Assembly: GCA_020055645.1 (NCBI GenBank)
Contig: JAECZT010000013.1
Span: 1 to 64,000 of the forward strand
Direction: 5' to 3'
Origin: Tomocerus qinae
Lineage: Eukaryota > Arthropoda > Collembola > Entomobryomorpha > Tomoceridae
DNA: 64,000 bases
Below, piece after piece: positions 51,201 to 64,000 of this stretch (its first letter is position 1; each line of letters opens with the position of its first letter). A program made the translations under genes and the position numbers. The notes under the pieces are model-generated. The model had not been told where the DNA came from. It did no database searches and saw only the letters and a list, made by a program, of their open reading frames with translations.

Positions 51201-54200
51201 CATGAGACTTAGCATAAGGATTTCGCATGGGACTTAGCATGGAGATTTAGCATGGGACTTAGCATTGGAGTTAGCATGGGGATTTAGCATGATACTTGGC
51301 ATGGGGATTTAACATGGGACTTAGCATCGGATTTAGCATTGGACTTAGCATGGGGATTTATCATGGCACTTAACATGGGGATTGAACATGGAACTTAGCA
51401 TGGGGACTTAACATGGGACTTGGCATAATGATTTAACATGGGACTCAGCATATGGATTTAGCTTGGGTTTGCATGGGACTTAGCATAGGGATTTAACATG
51501 AGACTTAGAATGGGGATTTTGCTTGGGACTTAGCATAAGACTTCGCATGGGTATTTAACATGAGACTTAGCATCGGTATTTAGCATGGGACTTAACATGG
51601 GGATTGAACATGGAACTTAGCATGGGGACTTAACATGGGACTTAGCATAATGATTTAGCATGGGACTCAGCAACGGGATTTAACATGAGACTTAGCATGG
51701 AGATTTAACATGGGACTTAGCATAGAGATTTAAAATGTGACTTAGCATGGGGATTTAACATGAGACTTAGAATGGGGATTTTGCTTGGGACATAGCATGG
51801 CGATTTAGCTTAGGACTTGGCATGGGAATTTAATATGTGACTTAGCATCGGGATTTAGCATGGGGTTTTAACATGGGACTTAGCATTGGGATTTGGCATG
51901 GGACTTAGCATGGGACTTAACATGGGGATTTAGCAAGAGACTTAGCATGGGGATTTCATATAGGACTTAGCATGGAGATTTAACATGGGACTGAGCATGG
52001 GGATTAAACATGGGACTTAGCATGGGACATAGCATGGGGATTTAACATGGGACTTAGCATTGGGATTTAACATGGGACTTAGCATTGGGATTTAACATGG
52101 GACTTATCATTGGGATTTATTATGGGACTTAGCACAATGATTTAGCATGGGTATTAGCATGAGGATTTAACATGAGACTTAGCATGGGGATTTTGCCTGG
52201 GACTTAACATGGGGATTTATCATGAGACTTAGAATGGAGATTTAACATGGGACTTTGCCTAAGGATTTAGCATGGGACTACGCATGGGACTTAGCATGGA
52301 GATTTAGCATGGGAGTTAGCATGAGGATTTAGCATGATACTTAGCATGGGGATTTAACATGAGACTTAGCATGGGGATTTTGCCTGCGACTTAACATGGG
52401 ACTTATCATGGAGATTTAACACAGGACTTAGCATGGGGATTTAACATGGAACTTAGCTCGTGGATTTAACGTTTGACTTAGCATATGGATTTAACATGGG
52501 ACTAAGCATATGGATTTAGCATGGGGTTTGCATGGGACTTAGCATGGAGATTGAACCAGGGGGTAGAAAGAGGATTTTGCATGTGGCTTAGCATGGGGAT
52601 TTAACATGAGACTTAGAATGGGGATTTTGCCTGGGGCTTAGCATGGCGATTTAGCATGGGACTTAGCATGGGAATTTATTATGTGACGTAGCATGGGGAT
52701 TTAACATGAGATTAAGCATGAAGATTTAGCATGGTACTTAGCATGGGAGTTAGCATGGGAGTTAGCATGAGGATTTAGCTTGATACTTAGCATGGGGATT
52801 TAACATGGGACTTAGCATCGGGATTTAGCATGGGTCTTAACATAGGGATTTAGCATGGCACTTAACATGGGGATTTAGCATGTGACTTAGCATGGTGATT
52901 TAACATGAGTCTTAGCATGGGGATTTAACATGGGCCTTAGCATATGGATTTAGCATGGGGTTTGCATGGGACTTAGCATGGAGATTGAACATGTGACTTA
53001 CGATAGGGTTTTAACATGGCACTTAGCATGGGTATTTAACATGGGACTTAGCATGGGTATTTAACATGGGACTTAGCATGGGGATTTAACATGGGACTTA
53101 GCTACGGGATTTAGCATGGGACTTAGCATGGGGATTTGCATGAGACTTAGCATGGGGATTTCGCATGGGACTTAGAAAGGAGATTTAGCATGGGACTTAG
53201 CATGGGAGTTAGCATAGGGATTTAGCATGATACTTAGTATAGGGATTTAGCACGGCACTTAACATGGGGATTTAGCATGGGACTTAGCATAGGGATTGAA
53301 CATGGGACTTAGCATGGGGAATTTTCATGGGACTTAGCATGGGGATTTAACATGGGACTCAGCATGGGGATTTAGCATGGGACTTAGCATGGGGATTTAA
53401 CATGGGACTGAGCACAGGGATTTAGCATAGGACTTAGCATGGGGATTTAACATGGGACTTAGCATGGGGATTTAGCATGGGACTTAGCATGGGGATTTAA
53501 CATGGGACTTAGCATGGGGATTTAACATGGGACTTAGCATGGGGATTTAACATGGGAGTTAGCATGGGTATTTAACATGGGACTTAGCATGGGGATTTGG
53601 CTTGGGACTTAACATGGGACTTAGCATATGGACTTAACACGGGACTTAGCATGGGGATTTCGTATAGGACTTAGCATGGAGATTTAACATGGGACTTAGC
53701 ATGGGGATTGAAAATGGGACTTAGGATTGGGTTTTGACATGGGATTTAGCATGGGTATTTAACATAGGACTAAGCATGGGGATTTAGCATGGGACTTAGC
53801 ATGGGAGGTAGCATGGGGGTTAGCATGACGATTAAGCATGATACTTAGCATAGGGATTTAGCATGGCACTTAACATGGGGATTTTGCATGGGACTTAGCA
53901 TAAGACTTAGCATATGGATTTAACATGGGACTTAGCATGTGGATTTAGCTTGGGTTTGCATGGGACTTAGCATGGAGATTGAACATGGGACTTAGCATGG
54001 GGATTTTGCATGTGACTTAGCATGGGGATTTTGCATGTGACTTAGCATGGGGATTTTGCATGTGACTTAGCATGGCGATTTAACATGAGACTTAGCATGG
54101 GGACTTAACATGGGACTTAGCATGGGGATTTAGCATGGGACTTAGCAACGGGATTTCGCATGGGACTTAGCATGGAGATTTAGCATGGGACTTAGCATGG

Positions 54201-55259
54201 GAGTTAGCATGGGACTTAGCGTCGGGATTTGGCATGGGACTTAGCATGGGAATTTAAGATGAGACTTACGATAGGGTTTTAACATGGGACTTAGCATGGG
54301 TATTTAACATGGGACTTAGCATGGGGATTTAACATGGGACTTAGCTACGGGATTTAGCATGGGACTTAGGGTGGGGATTTGTATGAGACTAAGCATGGGG
54401 ATTTGCATGAGACTTAGCATAAGGATTTCGAATATGACTTAGCATGGAGATTTAGCATGGGACTTAGCATTGGAGTTAGCATGGGGATTTAGCATGATAC
54501 TTAGCATGGGGATTTAACATGGAACTTAGCCCGCGGATTCAACACGGGACTTAGCATGAGGATTTAACATGGATCTTAGAACGCGGATTGAACATTTGAC
54601 TTGGCATTTGGATTTAACATGGGACTTAGCATATGGATTTAGCATGGGACTTAGCATGGAGATTTAACATACGCCTTAGCATGGGGATTTTCCATGTGAC
54701 TAAGCATAGGGATTTAACATGAGACTTAGAATGGAGATTTAACATGGGACTTTGCCTAAGGATTTAGCATGGGACTTAGCATGAGGATTTAGCATGAGAC
54801 TTAGCATAGGGATTTTTATTGGGATTTAGCATGGGGATTTCGCATGGGACTAAGCATGGAGATTTAGCATGGGACTTAGCATGGGAGGTAGCATGGGGGT
54901 TAGCATGACGATTAAGCATGATACTTAGCATAGGGATTTAGCATGGCACTTAACATGGGGACTTAGCATGGGACTTAGCATGGGGATTTTGCATGTGACT
55001 TAGCATGGGGATTTTGCATGTGACTTAGCATGGCGATTTAACATGAGACTTAGCATGGGGACTTAACATGGGACTTAGCATGGGGATTTAGCATGGGACT
55101 TAGCAACGGTATTTCGCATGGGACTTAGTATGGAGATTTAGCATGGGACTTAGCATGGGAGTTAGCATGGGACTTAGCGTCGGGATTTGGCATGGGACTT
55201 AGCATGGGAATTTAAGATGAGACTTACGATAGGGTTTTAACATGGGACTTAGCATTGGC

Positions 55260-58200
55260 ATTTAACATGGGACTTAGCTACGGGATTTAGCATGGGACTT
55301 AGGGTGGGGATTTGCATGAGACTAAGCATGGGGATTTGCATGAGACTTAGCATAAGGATTTCGCATGGGACTTAGCATGGAGATTTAGCATGGGACTTAG
55401 CATTGGAGTTAGCATGGGGATTTAATATGATACTTAGCATGGGGATTAAACATGGGACTTAGCATCGGGATTTAGCATTGGACTTAGCATGGGGATTTAT
55501 CATGGCACTTAAAATGGGGATTGAACATGGAACTTAGCATGGGGACTTAACATATGACTTGGCATAATGATTTAGCATGGGACCTAGCTTGGGTGTTTAA
55601 CATGAGACTTAGCATGATGATTTTGCCAGGGACTTAACATGGGACTTATCATGGAGATTTAACACGGGACTTAGCATGAGGATTTAACATGGAACTTAGC
55701 CCGCGGATTCAACACGGGACTTAGCATGAGGATTTAACATGGAACTTAGAACGCGGATTGAACATTTGACTTGGCATATGGATTTAACATGGGACTTAGC
55801 ATATGGATTTAGCATGAGACTTAGCATAGGGATTTTTATTGGGACTTAGCATGGGGATTTTGCATGGGACTTAGCATAAGACTTGGCATATGGATTTAAC
55901 ATGGGACTCAGCATATGGATTTAGCTTGGGTTTGCATGGGACTTAGCATAGGGATTTAACATGAGACTTAGAATGGGGATTTTGCTTGGGACTTAGCATA
56001 AGACTTCGCATGGGTATTTAACATGAGACTTAGCATGGGGATTGAACATGGAACTTAGCATGGGGACTTAACATGGGACTTAGCATAATGATTTAGCATG
56101 GGACTCAGCATGGGGATTTAACATGAGACTTAGCATGGAGATTTAACATGGGACTTAGCATAGAGATTTAAAATGTGACTTAGCATGGGGATTTAACATG
56201 AGACTTAGAATGGGGATTTTGCTTGGGACATAGCATGGCGATTTAGCTTAGGACTTGGCATGGGAATTTAATATGTGACTTAGCATCGGGATTTAGCATG
56301 GGGTTTTAACATGGGACTTAGCATTGGGATTTGGCATGGGACTTAGCATGGGACTTAACATGGGGATTTAGCAAGAGACTTAGCATGGGGATTTCATATA
56401 GGACTTAGCATGGAGATTTAACATGGGACTGAGCATGGGGATTAAACATGGGACTTAGCATGGGACATAGCATGGGGATTTAACATGGGACTTAGCATTG
56501 GGATTTAACATGGGACTTAGCATTGGGATTTAACATGGGACTTATCATTGGGATTTAACATGGGACTTAGCACAATGATTTAGCATGGGACTTAGCATGG
56601 GGATTTAACATGAGACTTAGCATGGGGATTTTGCCAGGGACTTAACATGGGGATTTAACATGAGACTTAGAATGGAGATATAACATGGGACTTTGCCTAA
56701 GGATTTAGCATCGGACTTCGCTTGGGACTTAGCATGGAGATTTAGCATGGGAGTTAGCATGAGGATTTAGCATGGGACTTAACATGGGGATTTAGCATGG
56801 GACTTAGCATGGGGATTTTGCATTGGACTTAGCATGAGACTTAGCATGGGTATTGAACATGAGACTTAGTAACGGTATTTAGCATGGGACTTAACATTGG
56901 GATTGAACATGGCACTTAGCATGGGGACTTAACATGAGACTTAGCATAATGATTTAGCATGGGACATAGCATTGGGATTTAACATGGGACTTAGCATTGG
57001 GATTTAACATGGGACTTAACATAATGGTTTAGCATGGGACTTAGCATTGGGATTTAACATACGACTTAGCATGGGGATTTAACATGAGACTTTGCATGGG
57101 GACTTAACATGGGACTTAGCATGGGGATTTAGCATGGGACTTAGCATCGGATTTAGCATTGGACTTAGCATGGGGATTTATCATGGCACTTAACATGGGG
57201 ATTGAACATGGAACTTAGCATGGGGACTTAACATAGGACTTGGCATAATGATTTAGCATGGGACCTAGCTTGGGGCTTTAACATGAGACTTAGCATGGGG
57301 ATTTTGCCTGGGACTTAACATGGGACTTATTATGGAGATTTAACCCGGGACTTAGCATGAGGATTTAACATGGAACTTAGCCCGCGGATTCAACACGGGA
57401 CTTAGCATGGGGATTGAAAATGGGACTTAGGATTGGGTTTTGACATGGGATTTAGCATGGGTATTTAACATAGGACTAAGCATGGGGATTTAGCATGGGA
57501 CTTAGCATGGGGATTTTGCCTGCGACTTAACATGGGACTTATCATGGAGATTTAACACAGGACTTAGCATGGGGATTTAACATGGAACTTAGCTCGTGGA
57601 TTTAACGTTTGACTTAGCATATGGATTTAACATGGGACTAAGCATATGGATTTAGCATGGGGTTTGCATGGGACTTAGCATGGAGATTGAACCAGGGGGT
57701 TAGAAAGAGGATTTTGCATGTGGCTTAGCATGGGGATTTAACATGAGACTTAGAATGGGGATTTTGCCTGGGGCTTAGCATGGCGATTTAGCATGGGACT
57801 TAGCATGGGAATTTATTATGTGACGTAGCATGGGGATTTAACATGAGATTAAGCATGAAGATTTAGCATGGTACTTAGCATGGGAGTTAGCATGGGAGTT
57901 AGCATGAGGATTTAGCTTGATACTTAGCATGGGGATTTAACATGGGACTTAGCATCGGGATTTAGCATGGGTCTTAACATAGGGATTTAGCATGGCACTT
58001 AACATATGGATTTAGCATGTGACTTAGCATGGTGATTTAACATGAGTCTTAGCATGGGGATTTAACATGGGCCTTAGCATATGGATTTAGCATGGGGTTT
58101 GCATGGGACTTAGCATGGAGATTGAACATGTGACTTACGATAGGGTTTTAACATGGCACTTAGCATGGGTATTTAACATGGGACTTAGCATGGGTATTTA

Positions 58201-61200
58201 ACATGGGACTTAGCATGGGGATTTAACATGGGACTTAGCTACGGGATTTAGCATGGGACTTAGCATGGGGATTTGCATGAGACTTAGCATGGGGATTTCG
58301 CATGGGACTTAGAAAGGAGATTTAGCATGAGACTTAGCATGGGAATTTATTATGTGACGTAGCATGGGGATTTAACATGAGATTAAGCATGAAGATTTAG
58401 CATGGTACTTAGCATGGGAGTTAGCATGGGAGTTAGCATGAGGATTTAGCTTGATACTTAGCATGGGGATTTAACATGGGACTTAGCATCGGGATTTAGC
58501 ATGGGTCTTAACATAGGGATTTAGCATGGAACTTAACATGGGGATTTAGTATGTGACTTAGCATGGTGATTTAACATGAGTCTTAGCGTGGGGATTTAAC
58601 ATGGGCCTTAGCATATGGATTTAGCATGGGGTTTGCATGGGACTTAGCATGGGGTTTGCATGGGACTTAGCATGGAGATTGAACATGTGACTTACGATAG
58701 GGTTTTAACATGGCACTTAGCATGGGTATTTAACATGGGACTTAGCATGGGGATGTAGCATGGTACTTAACATGGGGATTTAACATGAGACTTAGCATGT
58801 GGATATTGCCTGGGACTTAACATATGACTTATCATGGAGATTTAACACGGGACTTAGCATGGGGATTTAACATAAAACTTAGCCCGCGGATTTAACACGG
58901 GACTTACCGTGGGGATTTAACATGCAACTTAACCCGCGGATTTAACATTTGACTGAGCATATGTTTTTAACATGGGACTTAGCATATTTATTTAGCATGG
59001 GACTTAGCATGGGACTTAGCTTGGAGATTTAACATACGACTTAGCATAGGGATTTTGCATGTGACTTAGCATGGGGATTTAACATGGGACTTAGCATGGG
59101 GATTTAACATGGGACTTAGCTACGGGATTTAGCATGGGACTTAGCATGGGGATTTGCATGAGACTTAGCATGGGGATTTCGCATGGGACTTAGAAAGGAG
59201 ATTTAGCATGGGACTTAGCATGGGAATTTATTATGTGACGTAGCATGGGGATTTAACATAAGATTAAGCATGAAGATTTAGCATGGTACTTAGCATGGGA
59301 GTTAGCATGGGAGTTAGCATGAGGATTTAGCTTGATACTTAGCATGGGGATTTAACATGGGACTTAGCATCGGGATTTAGCATGGGTCTTAACATAGGGA
59401 TTTAGCATGGCACTTAACATGGGGATTTAGCATGTGACTTAGCATGGTGATTTAACATGAGTCTTAGCATGGGGATTTAACATGGGCCTTAGCATAGGGA
59501 TTTAGCATGGCACTTAACATGGGGACTTAGCATGGGACTTAGCATGGGGATTTTGCATGTGACTTAGCATGGGGATTTAGCATGTGACTTAGCATGGCGA
59601 TTTAACATGAGACTTAGCATGGGGACTTAACATGGGACTTAGCATGGGGATTTAGCATGGGACTTAGCAACGGTATTTCGCATGGGACTTAGTATGGAGA
59701 TTTAGCACGGGACTTAGCATGGGAGTTAGCATGGGACTTAGCGTCGGGATTTGGCATGGGACTTAGCATTTGAATTTAAGATGAGACTTACGATAGGGTT
59801 TTAACATGGGACTTAGCATGGGCATTTAACATCGGACTTAGCATAGGGATTTAACATGGGACTTAGCTACGGGATTTAGCATGGGACTTAGCATGGGGAT
59901 TTGCATGAGACTTAGCATGGGGATTTCGCATGGGACTTAGAAAGGAGATTTAGCATGAGACTTAGCATGGGAATTTATTATGTGACGTAGCATGGGGATT
60001 TAACATGAGATTAAGCATGAAGATTTAGCATGGTACTTAGCATGGGAGTTAGCATGGGAGTTAGCATGAGGATTTAGCTTGATACTTAGCATGGGGATTT
60101 AACATGGGACTTAGCATCGGGATTTAGCATGGGTCTTAACATAGGGATTTAGCATGGAACTTAACATGGGGATTTAGTATGTGACTTAGCATGGTGATTT
60201 AACATGAGTCTTAGCGTGGGGATTTAACATGGGCCTTAGCATATGGATTTAGCATGGGGTTTGCATGGGACTTAGCATGGGGTTTGCATGGGACTTAGCA
60301 TGGAGATTGAACATGTGACTTACGATAGGGTTTTAACATGGCACTTAGCATGGGTATTTAACATGGGACTTAGCATGGGGATGTAGCATGGTACTTAACA
60401 TGGGGATTTAACATGAGACTTAGCATGTGGATATTGCCTGGGACTTAACATATGACTTATCATGGAGATTTAACACGGGACTTAGCATGGGGATTTAACA
60501 TAAAACTTAGCCCGCGGATTTAACACGGGACTTACCGTGGGGATTTAACATGCAACTTAACCCGCGGATTTAACATTTGACTGAGCATATGTTTTTAACA
60601 TGGGACTTAGCATATTTATTTAGCATGGGACTTAGCATGGGACTTAGCTTGGAGATTTAACATACGACTTAGCATAGGGATTTTGCATGTGACTTAGCAT
60701 GGGGATTTAACATGGGACTTAGCATGGGGATTTAACATGGGACTTAGCTACGGGATTTAGCATGGGACTTAGCATGGGGATTTGCATGAGACTTAGCATG
60801 GGGATTTCGCATGGGACTTAGAAAGGAGATTTAGCATGGGACTTAGCATGGGAATTTATTATGTGACGTAGCATGGGGATTTAACATAAGATTAAGCATG
60901 AAGATTTAGCATGGTACTTAGCATGGGAGTTAGCATGGGAGTTAGCATGAGGATTTAGCTTGATACTTAGCATGGGGATTTAACATGGGACTTAGCATCG
61001 GGATTTAGCATGGGTCTTAACATAGGGATTTAGCATGGCACTTAACATGGGGATTTAGCATGTGACTTAGCATGGTGATTTAACATGAGTCTTAGCATGG
61101 GGATTTAACATGGGCCTTAGCATAGGGATTTAGCATGGCACTTAACATGGGGACTTAGCATGGGACTTAGCATGGGGATTTTGCATGTGACTTAGCATGG

Positions 61201-63640
61201 GGATTTAGCATGTGACTTAGCATGGCGATTTAACATGAGACTTAGCATGGGGACTTAACATGGGACTTAGCATGGGGATTTAGCATGGGACTTAGCAACG
61301 GTATTTCGCATGGGACTTAGTATGGAGATTTAGCACGGGACTTAGCATGGGAGTTAGCATGGGACTTAGCGTCGGGATTTGGCATGGGACTTAGCATTTG
61401 AATTTAAGATGAGACTTACGATAGGGTTTTAACATGGGACTTAGCATGGGCATTTAACATCGGACTTAGCTACGGGATTTAGCATGGGACTTAGGGTGGG
61501 GATTTGCATGAGACTAAGCATGGGGATTTGCATGAGACTTAGCATAAGGATTTCGCATGGGACTTAGCATGGAGATTTAGCATGGGACTTAGCATTGGAG
61601 TTAGCATGGGGATTTAGCATGATACTTGGCATGGGGATTTAACATGGGACTTAACATCGGATTTAGCATTGGACTTAGCATGGGGATTTATCATGGCACT
61701 TAACATGGGGATTGAACATGGAACTTAGCATGGGGACTTAACATGGGACTTGGCATAATGATTTAGCATGGGACCTAGCTTGGGGCTTTAACATGAGACT
61801 TAACATGGGGATTTTGCCTGGGACTTAACATGGGACTTATTATGGAGATTTAACCCGGGACTTAGCATGAGGATTTAACATGGAACTTAGCCCGCGGATT
61901 CAACACGGGACTTAGCATGAGGATTTAACATGGAACTTAGAACGCGGATTGAACATTTGACTGGGCATATAGATTTAACATGGGACTTAGCATGGGGATT
62001 TAGCATGGCACTTAACATGGGGACTTAGCATGGGACTTAGCATGGGGATTTTGCATGGGACTTAGCATAAGACTTGGCATATGGATTTAACATGGGACTC
62101 AGCATATGGATTTAGCTTGGGTTTGCATGGGACTTAGCATAGGGATTTAACATGAGACTTAGAATGGGGATTTTGCTTGGGACTTAGCATAAGACTTCGC
62201 AAGGCTATTTAACATGAGACTTAGCATGGGGATTGAACATGGAACTTAGCATGGGGACTTAACATGGGACTTAGCATAATGATTTAGCATGGGACTCAGC
62301 ATGGGGATTTAACATGATACTTAGCATGGAGATTTAACATGGGACTTAGCATGGGGATTTTGCATGTGACATAGCATGGGGATTTAACATGAGACTTAGA
62401 ATGGGGATTTTGCTTGGGACTTAGCATGGCGATTTACCTTGGGACTTAGCATGGGAATTTAATATGTGACTTAGCATCGGGATTTAGCATGGGGTTTTAA
62501 CATGGGACTTAGTATTGGGATTTGACATGGGACTTAACATGGGGATTTAGCAAGGGACTTAGAATGGGGATTTCATATAGGACTTAGCATGGAGATTTAA
62601 CATGGGACTGAGCATGGGGATTAAACATGGGACTTAGCATGGGACATAGCATGGGGATTTAACATGGGACTTAGCATTGGGATTTAACATGGGACTTAGC
62701 ATTGGGATTTAACATGGGACTTATCATTGGGATTTAACATGGGACTTAGCACAATGATTTAGCATGGGACTTAGCATGGGGATTTAACATGAGACTTAGC
62801 ATGGGGATTTTGCCAGGGACTTAACATGGGGATTTAACATGAGACTTAGAATGGAGATATAACATGGGACTTTGCCTAAGGATTTAGCATCGGACTTCGC
62901 TTGGGACTTAGCATGGAGATTTAGCATGGGAGTTAGCATGAGGATTTAGCATGGGACTTAACATGGGGATTTAGCATGGGACTTAGCATGGGGATTTTGC
63001 ATTGGACTTAGCATGAGACTTAGCATGGGTATTGAACATGAGACTTAGTAACGGTATTTAGCATGGGACTTAACATTGGGATTGAACATGGCACTTAGCA
63101 TGGGGACTTAACATGAGACTTAGCATAATGATTTAGCATGGGACATAGCATTGGGATTTAACATGGGACTTAGCATTGGGATTTAACATGGGACTTAACA
63201 TAATGGTTTAGCATGGGACTTAGCATTGGGATTTAACATACGACTTAGCATGGGGATTTAACATGAGACTTAGCATGGGGACTTAACATGGGACTTAGCA
63301 TGGGGATTTAGCATGGGACTTAGCATCGGATTTAGCATTGGACTTAGCATGGGGATTTATCATGGCACTTAACATGGGGATTGAACATGGAACTTAGCAT
63401 GGGGACTTAACATAGGACTTGGCATAATGATTTAGCATGGGACCTAGCTTTGGGCTTTAACATGAGACTTAGCATGGGGATTTTGCCTGGGACTTAACAT
63501 GGGACTTATTATGGAGATTTAACCCGGGACTTAGCATGAGGATTTAACATGGAACTTAGCCCGCGGATTCAACACGGGACTTAGCATGGGGATTGAAAAA
63601 TGGACTTAGGATTGGGTTTTGACATGGGATTTAGCATGGG
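55260..63640 (-). repeat. ~6.19-kb spaced repeat pair (about 55.26-57.45 kb and 61.45-63.64 kb)
   Basis: Two long stretches recur in the same orientation at an offset of about 6,179-6,191. Landmarks are CTTAGCATAAGACTTGG (55,870/62,061), TGCCAGGGAC (56,632/62,811), and the run through TAGTAACGGTATTTAGC (about 56,870/63,050) to AACCCGGGACTTAG. The 1,628-bp duplication and other blocks lie between the two copies. This indicates duplication of a multi-kilobase segment as well as local unit exchange. Confidence 0.75.
58205..61460 (-). repeat. Near-identical tandem duplication of a 1,628-bp unit
   Basis: Copies at 58,205-59,832 and 59,833-61,460 share rare variants at a constant offset of 1,628: GGATGTAGCATGGTAC, GTGGATATTGCCTGG, CTTACCGTGGGG, AACATAAGATTAAGC, and CATTTGAATTTAAG (about 59,768/61,396). 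Reading line against line I found only a couple of differences, at the start of the unit. It is either a very recent unequal exchange or a duplicated stretch in the assembly. Confidence 0.88.
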
Positions 63641-64000
63641 TATTTAACATGGAACTTAGCTCGTGGATTTAACGTTTGACTTAGCATATGGATTTAACAT
63701 GGGACTAAGCATATGGATTTAGCATGGGGTTTGCATGGGACTTAGCATGGAAATTGAACCAGGGGGTTAGAAAGAGGATTTTGCATGTGGCTTAGCATGG
63801 GGATTTAACATGGGACTTATCATTGAGATTTAACATGGGACTTAGCACAATGATTTAGCATGGGACTTAGCATGGGGATTTAACATGAGACTTAGAATGG
63901 AGATATAACATGGGACTTTGCCTAAGGATTTAGCATCGGACTTCGCTTGGGACTTAGCATGGAGATTTAGCATGGGAGTTAGCATGAGGATTTAGCATGG

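Larger units (their letters stand above)
37261..64000 (-). repeat. Same 25-bp satellite in reverse orientation, right arm
   Basis: The plus strand reads TGGGGATTTAACATG then GGACTTAGCA, the reverse complement of the left-arm dimer. G-rich and C-rich strands are therefore exchanged relative to bases 1-34,608. Variants are more diverse than on the left: GATTTAGCATG, GATTTTGCATG, GAGTTAGCATG, GGTTTGCATGGG, CTTAGCTCGTGG, CTTAGCCCGCGG and others. No open frame survives, for the same reason as on the left. The first dimers after the gap carry extra irregularities (CAAAGGGTTTTTGC, AGGTTATTTAGC), as expected for a contig end. Confidence 0.97.
39541..64000 (-). repeat. Right-arm segment with a distinct set of higher-order repeats
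   Basis: From about 39,541 the left-arm landmarks stop and a new vocabulary appears. A recurring block holds GACTTATCATGGAG, TTTAACACAGGACTTAG, CTTAGCTCGTGGATTTAACG, TTTGACTTAGCATATGG and GAACCAGGGGGTTAG. Copies of this block lie near 39,830-39,980, 40,770-40,920, 43,190-43,370, 43,610-43,790, 45,015-45,190, 48,990-49,130 (partial), 52,395-52,570, 57,535-57,710 and 63,650-63,775 (partial). Basic dimer and half-unit lengths are unchanged. The switch marks a boundary between two homogenisation domains of one satellite. Confidence 0.8.

Noticed and set aside
37261..64000. Telomeric repeat suggested by TTAG followed by GGG motifs
   Set aside because: The period is 25 bp and the words are TTAGCATGGGG or TTTAACATGGG; no TTAGGG or TTAGG tracts occur.

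Overview
The window is eukaryotic heterochromatin. It consists almost entirely of one tandem satellite, with a 2.35-kb island of single-copy DNA (about 34,810-37,160) and a 100-N assembly gap (37,161-37,260). There are no bacterial-type genes. Short introns, GT-AG splice sites, AATAAA poly(A) signals and the AT-rich island suggest an animal, most plausibly an insect such as a drosophilid. That organism call is inference; no sequence here fixes the species.

Layout. (1) Bases 1-34,608: a satellite of alternating 12-bp (TAAGTCCCATGT) and 13-bp (TAAATCCCCATGC) half-units, forming a 25-bp dimer. Diagnostic variants recur at longer spacings, giving higher-order repeats of about 0.6-1.3 kb and a looser repeat of about 4 kb. 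(2) 34,610-34,809: a different 21-bp tandem repeat at the edge of the array. (3) 34,810-37,160: the unique island. (4) 37,161-37,260: a gap of N. (5) 37,261-64,000: the same satellite as its reverse complement. To about 39,540 it carries the left arm's variants; beyond that it carries a different set of higher-order repeats with recent duplications of 956 bp, 1,628 bp and about 6.19 kb.

The main result is a hidden spliced gene on the minus strand of the island. Four open exons (37,136-36,984; 36,683-36,550; 35,502-35,245; 35,121-35,046) join in consistent phase (0, 2, 2) through GT-AG introns. They give 621 bases, a 206-residue C-terminal protein fragment with a stop codon and AATAAA signals downstream. 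The fragment looks like the last two-thirds of a divergent SLC25-type mitochondrial carrier. Its first exon begins 24 bases from the gap, so the missing 5' exons lie in the gap or beyond it. If the right array truly lies upstream, this would be a gene with a satellite-filled intron, as known for Drosophila Y-chromosome fertility genes. A GC-rich element, possibly a non-autonomous hAT transposon, sits in intron 2.

The satellite has no coding capacity: each dimer contains TAA triplets and its 25-bp length rotates them through all frames. The opposite orientation of the two arms meets at a gap, so it may be a real inversion or a scaffolding choice.
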